Shown here one piece after another: positions 8,936 to 17,621 of a stretch of DNA of 64,000 nucleotides. Position 1 is the first letter of the stretch. Every line of letters starts with the position of its first letter. The notes under the pieces are model-generated. The model was not told the origin of the DNA. It saw only the letters and a program-made list of their open reading frames with translations, and did no database searches. The position numbers and the translations under genes are program-made. The DNA comes from Vogesella indigofera (GTDB lineage Bacteria > Pseudomonadota > Gammaproteobacteria > Burkholderiales > Chromobacteriaceae): positions 1 to 64,000 of the forward strand of contig NZ_RBID01000013.1 of the NCBI RefSeq assembly GCF_003633895.1, given 5' to 3'.

Positions 8936-9396
8936 GTCTGTTATCTACCGGTTTGGTATCCGCTGAGCGGGTGTTCTCTGGCTGCCGTCTGCTGTGCCGA
9001 CTGCGCACGGTAGGGTGCTGTCACCCCGAAGGGGCGACGCACCGTGCTCAAACGTTGGCCGCAAGCAATCATGTCATCGTGGTGCGTCGCCCTGCGGGTA
9101 ACGCACCCTACACTTCTGCGTTGTTTTGGTTTTGTATCCGCTACGCGGATGTTTTTACCTGCCGCTTTCCGTGCGGCGGCGGGGTACTTTCTTTTGCTTC
9201 GCCAAAAGAAAGTACCCAAAGAAAAGGCGACCCGACGGCGCAAGAATTCCCGTGCAAACCGGCGCCATCCCGGCGCCGCCCATACGCTGCGCTCAAAAGA
9301 GGGCGGCTTGTTTCCGGGATGGCGCCATTTTTCACGGCTTGCACCAACGGGATCGGGCGCGTCGGCATGGTTTTAGCTGACGGTAATGCATCCCCC
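8936..9396. other. Gene-free interval between recC and recB
   Basis: About 460 bp with no credible gene. It contains an imperfect inverted repeat (about 9010-9112) whose arms resemble GTAGGGTGC and GCACCCTAC, a motif copy at 9054 inside that repeat's loop, and the inverted copy of family A. Confidence 0.65.
9119..9370 (-). repeat. Family A composite repeat, copy 2 (inverted)
   Basis: Same core as copy 1 in reverse orientation (9239-9352), with the inverted repeat GGTACTTTCTTTTGCTTCGC / AAAAGAAAGTACC beside it. The copy lacks the terminal motif pair. It lies between recC and recB. Confidence 0.78.
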
Positions 9397-12300
9397 TCAC
9401 TCCTCCCCCGCCTTCAACGCGTCCACCATCGGCTTCAGCAGCGTTTCCGCCAGTTGCGCGAACAGCGGGTCGGACAGCGGTTCCTGATGGCGGAACACCA
9501 GCTGGTTGGCGGCGTCGTCGCGCTGCGGGCTGCGGCCGAAGCCGGTGAAGTCCGGCGCCCATTCGTTTTGCGCGGCGTCCAGTTCCTGGCCCGGCTTGGC
9601 GCGGGCGTAGGCCAGCGAGGTGCGGGCGAAGAAGGGCAGCGGCTGGCTTTGCCCCTGGCGGTAGCGCAGCAGCCAGGCGTGCAGCAGGTCGCAAGCGTCC
9701 AGCGCCACGCCGTCGCCATCGTCCGGGCCGAAGCTGTGCACGCCGTCTTCGGCGAACAGCTGCGATTGCGGCGCGATGCCGGGCACGGCGGCGGCGAGGC
9801 GCACCAGGTGTTCCAGCCACAGCGCGATCAGGTCGCCGGCGTAGGCCTTGCGCGGCACCACGCGCAGCAGGCCCTCGGGGCGCAGGCCGGACAGCTCGCC
9901 GCTGAGCAGGATGTCGCCCAGCTGCAGCCGCACCGGCTGCGGCGGCAGCGTGTCGTCCAGCAGCGTGGCCGGCAGGCGCGCGGCAAAGCGGGCGCTGGCG
10001 GCGCGTTCCAGCGCCAGCCACGACTCGCCCAGCGCGGCGTCCGGCAGCAGGCCGCGCCCCTGCAGCCGCGCTTCGGCATGGCGCAGCGGCTGGCGCGCCA
10101 GCAGCGTGTGCACCAGGGTGTCGCGGATGTCGGCGCGGCTGTCGCGGTCGATGGCGAACGGCTCGCGCGTGGGCAGCTCGTCGGCGATGCGTTCCAGCTT
10201 CAGGCCGAGGCGGTCGGCCAGCCAGGCGCGGACAGGGTTGCGCCAGAAGCGCAGCAGGTCGGCCAGCCGTACCGCTGGCGCATCCGGCAGCACAAGGTTG
10301 GCCGCAAAAGGCTGCGGCGTGGCCGGCGGTGCCGCCAGCGCCTGCTGCCACACCGGCTCGAAGCTGTCGGCGGCGCGGTAGTAGGCGCGCGAGAACGGCT
10401 GCAGCGGGTGGCGGGTGGTGATCGTGTCGCTGATGTCGCTGCCGCTCATCGCGGCCAGCGTGTCCAGCAGCTCGGCCACCAGCGGCGACGGCGGCAACGG
10501 CTCGTCGCTGCGCACGCTGCGCCCGACCCAGCTGAGGTACAGCGTGTCGCGAGCGGAGAGGATGGCCTCCAGAAACAGGTAGCGGTCGTCGAAGCGGCGC
10601 GAACGGTCGCCCTTTTGCGGATGGCGCGCCACCAGATCGAAGCTGACCGGGCGCTCGTCGCGCGGGTAGGCGCCGTCGTTCATGCCGATCAGGCACAGCA
10701 CGCGGAACGGGATGGAGCGCATCGGCACCATCGCGCAGAAGGTCAGCCCGCCGGTGAGAAAACCGCCGCTGCTGGCCACCTGCAGCTGGCGCAGCACCGC
10801 GTCGCGCACCACCGCCAGCGGCACCGTGCCGTCAAAAGCGGCCAGCGAGGCGTCGGCGGCCAGCTCATCGGCGATGCCGTGCAGCACCTGCAGCGCGGCT
10901 TCGCCGTCTTCCTCGACCAGAAACAGGCTGGCGGCGGCCTCGCGCAGGCGCTCCGCCCAGTCGCCGACGCTGGCCGGCTGTGCCCACCGTTCGGCCAGCG
11001 CGCTGAGGGTGTCGAACAGCGCGCCCAGCCGCGCCAGCCGCTCGGCAGCCTGGCCTTGCGCCGCACCGTCGGGCAGCAGGCCGCCGAACAGCGGCTCGCC
11101 GTCACCGGCGAGGCTGGCCGGCAGCAGCGTGCCCAGCAGCAGGCGGTCCAGCCCCCAGCGCCAGCTGTGCACCGCCTCGGCCGGCAGCCCCAGCGCCGCC
11201 TTGTGCGCCGCGTCGCGGCCCCAGCGGATGCCGGCACCGCGCACCCAGCTGCGCAGCAGGGTCACGTCCTCGTCGGCGAGGCCGAAGCGGGCCAGCAGCT
11301 CGCGACAATCGAGCAGCGCCAGTACCTCGTCGGCGGCAAAGCGCGAGTCGGCCAGCTGCAGCACGGCGCCGAAGGTAGCCAGCAACGGCACTTCGCGCGT
11401 CAGGCGGCGGTCGGCGATGCTGTAGGGGATGGACGGCGCGTCGCTGCGGTAACCGAACACGGCGTCGATGTAGGGCGCGTAGGCGTTGATGTCGGGCGTC
11501 AGCACCGCGATGTCGGCCGGGGTCAGCGCAGGGTCGGCCACCAGCATCGCCAGCAGGCGGTCTTTCAGCACTTCCAGCTCGCGCATCGGGCTGTGGGTGA
11601 TGTGGCAGACGATGGAGCGGTCGTCCGCCGCCGGCGGCTGCACGTTGGCCGCAGGCGGCGTCAGCTGCAGGATGTCGCGCTGCAGCCGCGCCAGCAGGCT
11701 GTCGCCGGCGGGGGGCAGGAACATCGATTCGGCGTCCGGCACGCCGGCGGCGATGTCGTCGAAAAAGTCGCGCCCCTGCTGCCCCAGCGACGCCAGCAGC
11801 GGGTGGCCGCCGTCGGCGCTTTCGCCACGGGCGAACAGCTTCAGCTGACCGCGCGCGTCGACGATGTCGCCCCAGTAGGCCTCGCACGGGTTGAGCAGGA
11901 ACACGTTGACCTCGGTCAGCTCGGCCATGCGCAGCAACAGCGCGAGGTACATCGGCGCCAGCGTGGCGATGCCGAACACCGACACCCGCTCGGGCAGGTG
12001 CTCCGGCCGCAGGCGGGCAAAGAAGTCGTCGAGCATGGTGACGCGGTGGCGGCCGGGCAAGTCTGCGGCCAGCTGTTGCCACAGCGCCGCCTGCCACGCC
12101 TCGTCCTCGCCCAGATCCAGGCGCTGGCCGGCCTCCCACGCGCGGATCCACGCCGGGCGGAACACAAGGTACTGGTCGTAGATGTCGGCGATCTTGCCGG
12201 CCAGCTCGAAACAGGCCAGCGGCCCGCCTTCCAGATAACGCACCAGCGGCGTGTACGGCTCGCCCTGCAGGGTCGGCAACACCTCCATCAGCCGCCAGGT

Positions 12301-12573
12301 CAGCACCTCCGGTGCAAAGGCGGACTTGGGCGGCAGCTCGGGCAGCACCGTCTTCATCAGTCGCCAGCCGAAGCCGGCCGGCAGCACGAATTCAAGGTTG
12401 GCCGCAAGGCCGCGCTCGCGCGCCAGCTGCAGCGTCAGCCAGCGCCCCATGCCGCGACTTTGCACCATCACCACCTCCGGCGCGAACGGATCGGCCAGCG
12501 GCGTGTCAGTCAGGTGGCGATAGAGAATGCCGAGGGCTTCGAGGCGGTTGGACTGGTACAGGTGCAGGGACAT
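9397..12573 (-). CDS. recC: Exodeoxyribonuclease V gamma subunit RecC
   Basis: A 1058-residue scaffold subunit of RecBCD that holds the split DNA strands and scans for Chi. The N terminus (MSLHLYQSNRLEAL) and the early block VMVQSRGMGRWL are typical of RecC. The family's degenerate helicase fold follows, without a working P-loop. E. coli RecC has 1122 residues, so this is a normal length. The gene is divergent from the SirB2-like gene. Motif copies at 10297, 11644 and 12397 are in frame and read as LAAN or similar small-residue stretches. It is first in the cluster on the minus strand. Confidence 0.96.
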   Translation of the reverse strand: MSLHLYQSNRLEALGILYRHLTDTPLADPFAPEVVMVQSRGMGRWLTLQLARERGLAANLEFVLPAGFGWRLMKTVLPELPPKSAFAPEVLTWRLMEVLPTLQGEPYTPLVRYLEGGPLACFELAGKIADIYDQYLVFRPAWIRAWEAGQRLDLGEDEAWQAALWQQLAADLPGRHRVTMLDDFFARLRPEHLPERVSVFGIATLAPMYLALLLRMAELTEVNVFLLNPCEAYWGDIVDARGQLKLFARGESADGGHPLLASLGQQGRDFFDDIAAGVPDAESMFLPPAGDSLLARLQRDILQLTPPAANVQPPAADDRSIVCHITHSPMRELEVLKDRLLAMLVADPALTPADIAVLTPDINAYAPYIDAVFGYRSDAPSIPYSIADRRLTREVPLLATFGAVLQLADSRFAADEVLALLDCRELLARFGLADEDVTLLRSWVRGAGIRWGRDAAHKAALGLPAEAVHSWRWGLDRLLLGTLLPASLAGDGEPLFGGLLPDGAAQGQAAERLARLGALFDTLSALAERWAQPASVGDWAERLREAAASLFLVEEDGEAALQVLHGIADELAADASLAAFDGTVPLAVVRDAVLRQLQVASSGGFLTGGLTFCAMVPMRSIPFRVLCLIGMNDGAYPRDERPVSFDLVARHPQKGDRSRRFDDRYLFLEAILSARDTLYLSWVGRSVRSDEPLPPSPLVAELLDTLAAMSGSDISDTITTRHPLQPFSRAYYRAADSFEPVWQQALAAPPATPQPFAANLVLPDAPAVRLADLLRFWRNPVRAWLADRLGLKLERIADELPTREPFAIDRDSRADIRDTLVHTLLARQPLRHAEARLQGRGLLPDAALGESWLALERAASARFAARLPATLLDDTLPPQPVRLQLGDILLSGELSGLRPEGLLRVVPRKAYAGDLIALWLEHLVRLAAAVPGIAPQSQLFAEDGVHSFGPDDGDGVALDACDLLHAWLLRYRQGQSQPLPFFARTSLAYARAKPGQELDAAQNEWAPDFTGFGRSPQRDDAANQLVFRHQEPLSDPLFAQLAETLLKPMVDALKAGEE

Positions 12574-12682
12574 GGCGTGGTGATGGCGTAGTCATCAAGG
12601 TGCCAAGTTTAGCACCCCCGCCGCCGGGCAAAGCCGCTACCATTACCCGCTCCGGATAAGAAGACGCACAGGAACACCAAGC

Positions 12683-13060
12683 ATGGACTACCTCGTACTG
12701 AAACACGCCCACGCCGGGCTGGCCTATCTGTCGGTGACGCTGTTCGCCGTGCGCGCCGCGCTGTCCTACGCCAGGCCGGCGCTGCTGCAGGGCAAGGCGC
12801 TGCGCATCGCGCCGCACCTGATCGACACCCTGCTGCTCGCCGCCGGGGTAACGCTGGCGGTGCTGGCCGGCTTCTCGCCGCACAATCAGCCGTGGCTGGC
12901 GGCCAAGCTCGTGGCGCTGCTGGCCTATATCGCGCTGGGCAGCATCGGCCTGAAGAAACTGCACGGCTCGCCGTGGCGCGCCGTGGTGCTGGCGCTGGCA
13001 CTGGCGATGCCGCTGTACATGATCGCGGTGGCAAAGACCAAGCTGGCGTGGCCGTTCTGA
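12683..13060 (+). CDS. SirB2 family membrane protein
   Basis: A 125-residue inner-membrane protein with four hydrophobic helices (roughly residues 5-30, 45-65, 72-92 and 100-120). The sequence LKHAHAGLAYLSVTLF is typical of SirB/SirB2. The molecular role of this family is not known. The ATG follows AGGAACACCAAGC, an acceptable ribosome binding site. It stands alone, divergent from recC, and is followed immediately by a MITE-like element. Confidence 0.88.
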   Translation: MDYLVLKHAHAGLAYLSVTLFAVRAALSYARPALLQGKALRIAPHLIDTLLLAAGVTLAVLAGFSPHNQPWLAAKLVALLAYIALGSIGLKKLHGSPWRAVVLALALAMPLYMIAVAKTKLAWPF

Positions 13061-13215
13061 GAACCTGTTCAATGCCTGCTGCGACTGATCTCGATGGGGC
13101 GATACGGCGTTAAAAACGGCTTCGGCATGCTTGTTTATATCCAACTCAACGCCGCTTCCTCAGCCGTTTTCGCCTTGTCTCGCTCTAGCTCGCGAGACCT
13201 CGGACAGGTTCTGAG
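13058..13215. repeat. MITE-like element family B, copy 2
   Basis: Ends CTGAGAACCTGTTC and GGACAGGTTCTGAG form a terminal inverted repeat around about 155 bp. The interior AAAACGGCTTCGGCATGCTTG and CAGCCGTTTTCGCC blocks match copy 4 in opposite orientation. The left end overlaps the stop codon region of the SirB2-like gene. Confidence 0.75.
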
Positions 13216-13224
13216 CGCGAAAAA

Positions 13225-13250
13225 AAACCGGCCCTGATCAGGGGCCGGTG
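13225..13250 (-). terminator. Terminator of the FAD oxidoreductase gene
   Basis: Stem ACCGGCCC / GGGCCGGT with a 7-nt loop, followed on the minus strand by a run of eight T residues. It lies about 80 bp past the oxidoreductase stop. Confidence 0.85.
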
Positions 13251-13329
13251 CAACAGACAGCAGGGAGAACAAACAGGGGTATCAGGGTGAGCTCACGCTC
13301 GCGGGAACGCCGCCGATCGTGAACCGCCC

Positions 13330-14616
13330 TCAGACGCCGAGGCGGTCGCGCATGCCGTACCACCATGCGCCCAGCGTCAGCATCGGCACCCGGAACAGGC
13401 GGCCGCCGGGGAACGGATAGTGCGGCAGGCTGGCGAAGGCGTCGAAGCGCTCGCTCTGGCCGCGGATCGCCTCGGACAGGATGCGGCCGGCGAGGTGGGT
13501 AAAGGTGACCCCGTGGCCGCTGCAGCCCTGCGAGTAGTAGATATTGCTGTCGATGCGGCCAACCTGCGGCAGCCGCGACAGCGTCAGCGAAAAGTTGCCG
13601 GTCCAGGTGAACTCGATCTTGACCTTGGCCAGCTGCGGGAAGGTGTGCAGCATCTTGGGACGGATCAGGCTCTCGATCTCGCCCGGATCGCGCGCGCCGT
13701 ACACGGTGCCGCCGCCGTACAGCAGGCGGTTGTCGGCGGTCAGGCGGTAGTAGTCGAGCAGGAAGTTGCAGTCTTCCACGCAGTGGTCGCCCGGCAGCAG
13801 CGAGCGCGCCAGCGCCGGGTCCAGCCGCTCCGTGGTCACCACCTGGGTGCCGCACGGCAGGCTCTTTTCCGCCAGTTTCGGGATCAGGTCGCCGAGGTAG
13901 GCATTGCCGGCCACCACCACGAAGCGGGCGCTGACCTGGCCCTCGGCGGTTTTCACCACCGCCACCTCGCCGCGCTTGAGGTCGGTCACCGCCGACTGCT
14001 CGAAAATCTGGCCGCCCAGCGACTCGAACGCCGCCGCCTCGCCCAGCGCCAGGTTCAGCGGGTGGATGTGGCCGCCCCAGTGGTCGAGCAGCGCGCCGAC
14101 GTACTGGCCGGAATCGACGATGCGCGCCATGCCCGCCTTGTCCACCATCTCGATGCCGCTGTGGCCGTAGCTTTCCCACAGCCGCTTCTTCGCCTCCAGC
14201 TCGGCCAGCTGCTTGCCGGTCAAGGCGGCGAACACGTTGCCGTCCTTCAGGTCACACTGGATGTCGTACCTGGCGATGCGCTCGCGGATGATCTTGCCGC
14301 CCTCGAACGCCATCACGCCCAGCTTGCGCGCGGCGTCCTTGCCGTGGCGCGCCTCGATCACGTCCATGTCGCGACTGTAGCTGTTGACGATCTGGCCGCC
14401 GTTGCGGCCGGAGGCACCCCAGCCGACGCGCGCCGCCTCCAGCACGATCACCCTGAAGCCGGCCTCGGCGAGGTGCAGCGCGGCGGACAGACCGGTGTAG
14501 CCGGCGCCGATGACGCAGACGTCAGCCTGCTGGCTGCCCTGTAGCGCCGGCCGCTGCGGCGACGGGTTGGCGGAGTAGGCGTAATAGGAGCGGGTGTGTT
14601 CGCTAGTCTGGCTCAT
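13330..14616 (-). CDS. FAD-dependent amine oxidoreductase, PuuB-like
   Basis: A 428-residue flavoprotein of the DAO family, which oxidises amines or amino acids with FAD. The dinucleotide-binding motif VIGAGYTGLSAALHLAEAG is near residue 36, followed by ASGRNGGQIV, typical of gamma-glutamylputrescine oxidase. The C-terminal GCSGHGVTFTHLAGR closes the FAD site. E. coli PuuB has 426 residues. I chose the ATG at 14616, which follows CGAGGACTCCGCC; an upstream in-frame start at 14658 has no good site. A LysR gene lies directly upstream on the same strand. The exact substrate is unproven. Confidence 0.9.
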   Translation of the reverse strand: MSQTSEHTRSYYAYSANPSPQRPALQGSQQADVCVIGAGYTGLSAALHLAEAGFRVIVLEAARVGWGASGRNGGQIVNSYSRDMDVIEARHGKDAARKLGVMAFEGGKIIRERIARYDIQCDLKDGNVFAALTGKQLAELEAKKRLWESYGHSGIEMVDKAGMARIVDSGQYVGALLDHWGGHIHPLNLALGEAAAFESLGGQIFEQSAVTDLKRGEVAVVKTAEGQVSARFVVVAGNAYLGDLIPKLAEKSLPCGTQVVTTERLDPALARSLLPGDHCVEDCNFLLDYYRLTADNRLLYGGGTVYGARDPGEIESLIRPKMLHTFPQLAKVKIEFTWTGNFSLTLSRLPQVGRIDSNIYYSQGCSGHGVTFTHLAGRILSEAIRGQSERFDAFASLPHYPFPGGRLFRVPMLTLGAWWYGMRDRLGV

Positions 14617-14732
14617 GGCGGAGTCCTCGGTACTGCATTTTTTAAACATGGCCGCCACGGGCGGCGCTCAATCTGGCTTCAATTATCAGATAGCGCCGCA
14701 AAAATGTCTAATATGTTAAACATTGCACTGCA

Positions 14733-14757
14733 AAAAAAGCCCGGTTGCCCGGGCTTG
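14733..14757 (-). terminator. Terminator of the LysR gene
   Basis: Hairpin AAGCCCGG / CCGGGCTT with a short loop, followed on the minus strand by seven T residues. It starts a few bases past the LysR stop codon, so the oxidase downstream needs its own promoter. Confidence 0.88.
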
Positions 14758-14764
14758 TGCTTGC

Positions 14765-15730
14765 TTACAGGATGCTCTGCCGCAGCACTTCGCGCTTTTG
14801 CGACAGGTCGACACCGGGCAGCTCGGCGATGATGTCCGGGTGGTCGAGCAGCTTTTCCACCACGAAATCGACGAACACCCGCGTGCGCGGCGCGATGTGG
14901 TCGCGGTGCGGGAAGCAGATGTAGATCGAGCGCTCCATCGACACGAAGTCGGTGAGCACCACCTGCAGCTTGCCGGTGCGCACGTCATTGAGGATCTCGT
15001 GTCCCGGCAGCTGCGCCACGCCGAGGCCGAGGCGCGCCAGTTCGCGCACGCCGTCGACGTCGTTGGCGGTGTAGGTGCCGCCGACTTCCAGCGGAATGCG
15101 CTCGCCGTCACGCTCGAACTCCCACTTGTACAGCCGGCCGGAGGTCGGAAACTGGAAATTGATGCAGTCGTGCGAGGACAGGTCTTCCGGGATGCGCGGC
15201 TTGCCGTGTGCCTCCCAGTATGCCGGCGCGGCGACCACGTACTGCGGGATGTGCGCCAGGTGGCGCGCCACCATGCGGCTATCCGGCATCATGCCGACGC
15301 GGACGCCGACATCGTAGCCGTCCTCGATCAGGTCGCTGAAGTGGTCGTCCATGCCGAAGAACACGCGGATCTTCGGGTAGCGGGTACAGAACTCCTCCAT
15401 CAGCGGCAGGATGAAGCGGCGGCCGAAGGCATTGGGCAGGCTGATGCGCAGGTGGCCGGCCGGCTCGTCGCGGCTGGCCTTCAGCTGGTTGATCGCGGAG
15501 TCCAGGTTGTTGACCGGGCCGCGGCACTGCGCGTAGAAGCGGCGACCGTCCTCGGTCAGCGTCAGCTGGCGCGTGGTGCGGTTGAACAGCCGCACCTCCA
15601 GTTCCTGTTCGAGCCTGGCAATACTCTGGCTGACCGCGGCAGGCGACACGCCCAGTTTGCGGGCGGCATCGGAAAAGCTGCCATTCTCGGCCGTGGTCAT
15701 GAAGACCATTAATGCTTTCAAGGTATCCAT
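14765..15730 (-). CDS. LysR family transcriptional regulator
   Basis: A 321-residue LysR-type regulator. The N-terminal winged helix-turn-helix spans about residues 1-60 (GSFSDAARKLGVSPAAVSQS). A linker helix and a two-lobed effector domain follow, with the usual YDVGVRVG and LARLGLGVAQLPG segments. It belongs to the DsdC/CrgA-like subgroup common in betaproteobacteria. I prefer the ATG at 15730; an in-frame TTG at 15742 would add four residues. It faces a 530-bp AT-rich intergenic region and the divergent nitronate monooxygenase, which is a plausible target along with the oxidase downstream. Confidence 0.92.
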   Translation of the reverse strand: MDTLKALMVFMTTAENGSFSDAARKLGVSPAAVSQSIARLEQELEVRLFNRTTRQLTLTEDGRRFYAQCRGPVNNLDSAINQLKASRDEPAGHLRISLPNAFGRRFILPLMEEFCTRYPKIRVFFGMDDHFSDLIEDGYDVGVRVGMMPDSRMVARHLAHIPQYVVAAPAYWEAHGKPRIPEDLSSHDCINFQFPTSGRLYKWEFERDGERIPLEVGGTYTANDVDGVRELARLGLGVAQLPGHEILNDVRTGKLQVVLTDFVSMERSIYICFPHRDHIAPRTRVFVDFVVEKLLDHPDIIAELPGVDLSQKREVLRQSIL

Positions 15731-16259
15731 AGCTCGATTCAATCATTGAGACCGGCGGTGCCACACATTTAAATAGACACCACAAAAGAAACCGGCGATT
15801 AACAAAGTACTTTAAAAGATGATAAGCGAAACAGCGATTCTGTTAAAGCTATTTCCTTATTTTCCATTAAATATGATAAGTCCCATTCCTACCAGTTTTG
15901 TGTCGAATTTGTGCGGTAACAGATAGCATTTCATGCAAGTGGCAAGCCAGCGCGACCTGCAGCGGCCTTGTTGTGGCCGCCGCGGCCTGCAAAAGTGCCC
16001 GTCGGCAGCAAAATATGACGAAAACGGCGGTAATGACAGAGAAATGCCCGGAATCGGCGCCCTAAATGTGGACAACAGCGGCCGGCGCCCAGACGCTGCG
16101 ATGTTTATCGCATTTGTCATTGCCTGCGGCGGAAATGCAACACTGCCGTCGTCGCGGCGCGGCTTCGCCCTGCCGGCCGCCAAGGCCGCTTGACCCACGT
16201 CAACGCTGGCACACGCCCTTGCCGCCACAATCGTTCCTTTGCCCAACAGAAAGTTTGCC
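15731..16259. other. Long AT-rich divergent intergenic region
   Basis: About 530 bp between a LysR gene and nitronate monooxygenase. The first 170 bp are clearly AT-rich relative to the rest of the window. No gene, repeat family or motif copy was recognised. It probably holds the two divergent promoters and LysR binding sites (T-N11-A type), which I could not assign. Confidence 0.5.
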
Positions 16260-17438
16260 ATGTCCCGCCCCCATGCCTTTTCCCCGCTCGTGATTCGCGG
16301 CCGCAGCCTGTTGCCTATCGTGCAAGGCGGGATGGGTGTCGGCATTTCCGCCAAACAACTGGCCGGTGCCGTGGCGCGTGAAGGCGGTGTCGGCACCGTG
16401 GCCAGCGTCGACCTGCGTCACCTGCACGACGACCTGCTGGCCGATGCGGCCAACCTCGAGGGCCAGGACGGCATCAACCGCCTCAACCGCATCGCGCTCG
16501 ATCGCGAGGTGAAGGGCGCACTGCAACGCGCCGACGGTCACGGCATGGTGGCGGTCAACATCATGAAGGCGGTGGACGACCACGCCGCGCTGGTGCGCCA
16601 GGCCTGCGAGTCCGGCGCGCACGCGGTGGTGATGGGCGCCGGCCTGCCGCTGGACCTGCCGGAGATGGCCAGCAACCACCCCGAGGTGGCGCTGATCCCG
16701 ATCCTGTCGGAATCGCGCGGCATCGGCATCGTGCTCAAGCGCTGGATGAAGAAGGGGCGGCTGCCGGACGCGATCGTGATCGAGCATCCCAACCACGCCG
16801 GCGGCCACCTCGGCGCCGCCAGCATCGCCGGGGTCGGCGATGCCAAGTTCGACTTTGCCCGCGTGCTGGAGGAAAGCTTCGAGCTGTTCAAGGGCCTGGG
16901 GCTGGAACGCGAGCGCATTCCGCTGATCGTCGCCGGCGGCGTCAACAGCCATGAGAAGGTGCAGACCTACCTGCAGCAGTACGGCGCCAGCGGCGTGCAG
17001 ATCGGCACCGCCTTCGCCGTCACCAGCGACGGCGACGCGCACATCAATTTCAAGCGCACCCTGGCCGGCGCCACGCGCGAGGACATCGTCGAGTTCATGT
17101 CGGTGGCCGGCCTGCCGGCGCGCGGCATCCTGACCCCGTTCCTGAAGAGCTACCTCAAGCGCGAGGACAAGCTGCAGGCCAACGCCAAGGCCGATGCGGC
17201 GCGCTGCACCCAGGCGCTGAACTGCCTGACGGTGTGCGGCCTGCGCGACGGCCTGTCCAAGGTCGGCCAGTTCTGCATCGACCTCAAGCTGGCCGCCGCC
17301 TTCCGCGGCGAAACCAGCAAGGGGCTGTTCTTCCGCGGCGCCGAGCCGCTGCCGTTCGGCGACGCGATCAAGAGCGCGCGCGAAACCATCCACTACTTCC
17401 TCACCGGCGAAAAACCGCTCGACCTGCGCGGCGCCTGA
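16260..17438 (+). CDS. Nitronate monooxygenase family flavoprotein
   Basis: A 392-residue FMN enzyme of the nitronate monooxygenase (2-nitropropane dioxygenase) family, which oxidises alkyl nitronates and related compounds. The N-terminal barrel strand reads LPIVQGGMGVG near residue 20. The His-rich HPNHAGGHLG lies near residue 180. The FMN phosphate-binding VAGGVNS and GVQIGTAFAVT segments are present. A C-terminal Cys-containing extension (CTQALNCLTVCGLRDG) marks the longer bacterial subgroup. I chose the ATG at 16260 over an upstream TTG at 16239. A MITE-like element abuts the stop codon. Confidence 0.9.
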   Translation: MSRPHAFSPLVIRGRSLLPIVQGGMGVGISAKQLAGAVAREGGVGTVASVDLRHLHDDLLADAANLEGQDGINRLNRIALDREVKGALQRADGHGMVAVNIMKAVDDHAALVRQACESGAHAVVMGAGLPLDLPEMASNHPEVALIPILSESRGIGIVLKRWMKKGRLPDAIVIEHPNHAGGHLGAASIAGVGDAKFDFARVLEESFELFKGLGLERERIPLIVAGGVNSHEKVQTYLQQYGASGVQIGTAFAVTSDGDAHINFKRTLAGATREDIVEFMSVAGLPARGILTPFLKSYLKREDKLQANAKADAARCTQALNCLTVCGLRDGLSKVGQFCIDLKLAAAFRGETSKGLFFRGAEPLPFGDAIKSARETIHYFLTGEKPLDLRGA

Positions 17439-17578
17439 GCACGGTTCCAGGTCTCGCGCGCTGACGCGAGACCAGGCAAAAACGACTGCGGCAGCGGTGT
17501 TTATCCAGAGATAGACACGCTGCCGCAGTCGTTTTTAACGTCGTCGCGCGCCATTGAAAGCCGTTACTGCAGGCCTTG
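17438..17578. repeat. MITE-like element family B, copy 3 (diverged)
   Basis: About 140 bp with an inverted core AAAAACGACTGCGGCAGCG / CGCTGCCGCAGTCGTTTTT. The left flank GGTTCCAGGTCTCGCG is related to the ends of the other copies. The ends are less well conserved than in copies 1, 2 and 4. Confidence 0.6.
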
Positions 17579-17597
17579 AACCGCTTCCGGGCCGGCA

Positions 17598-17617
17598 TGC
17601 GGCCAACGTTGGCCGCA
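17598..17617. repeat. Perfect 20-bp palindrome of two fused motif copies
   Basis: TGCGGCCAACGTTGGCCGCA is its own reverse complement. It is two GCGGCCAAC words back to back with no spacer, 5 bp from the stop codon of the sensor kinase gene. The same palindrome recurs at 42302. Confidence 0.85.
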
Positions 17618-17621
17618 CGTG

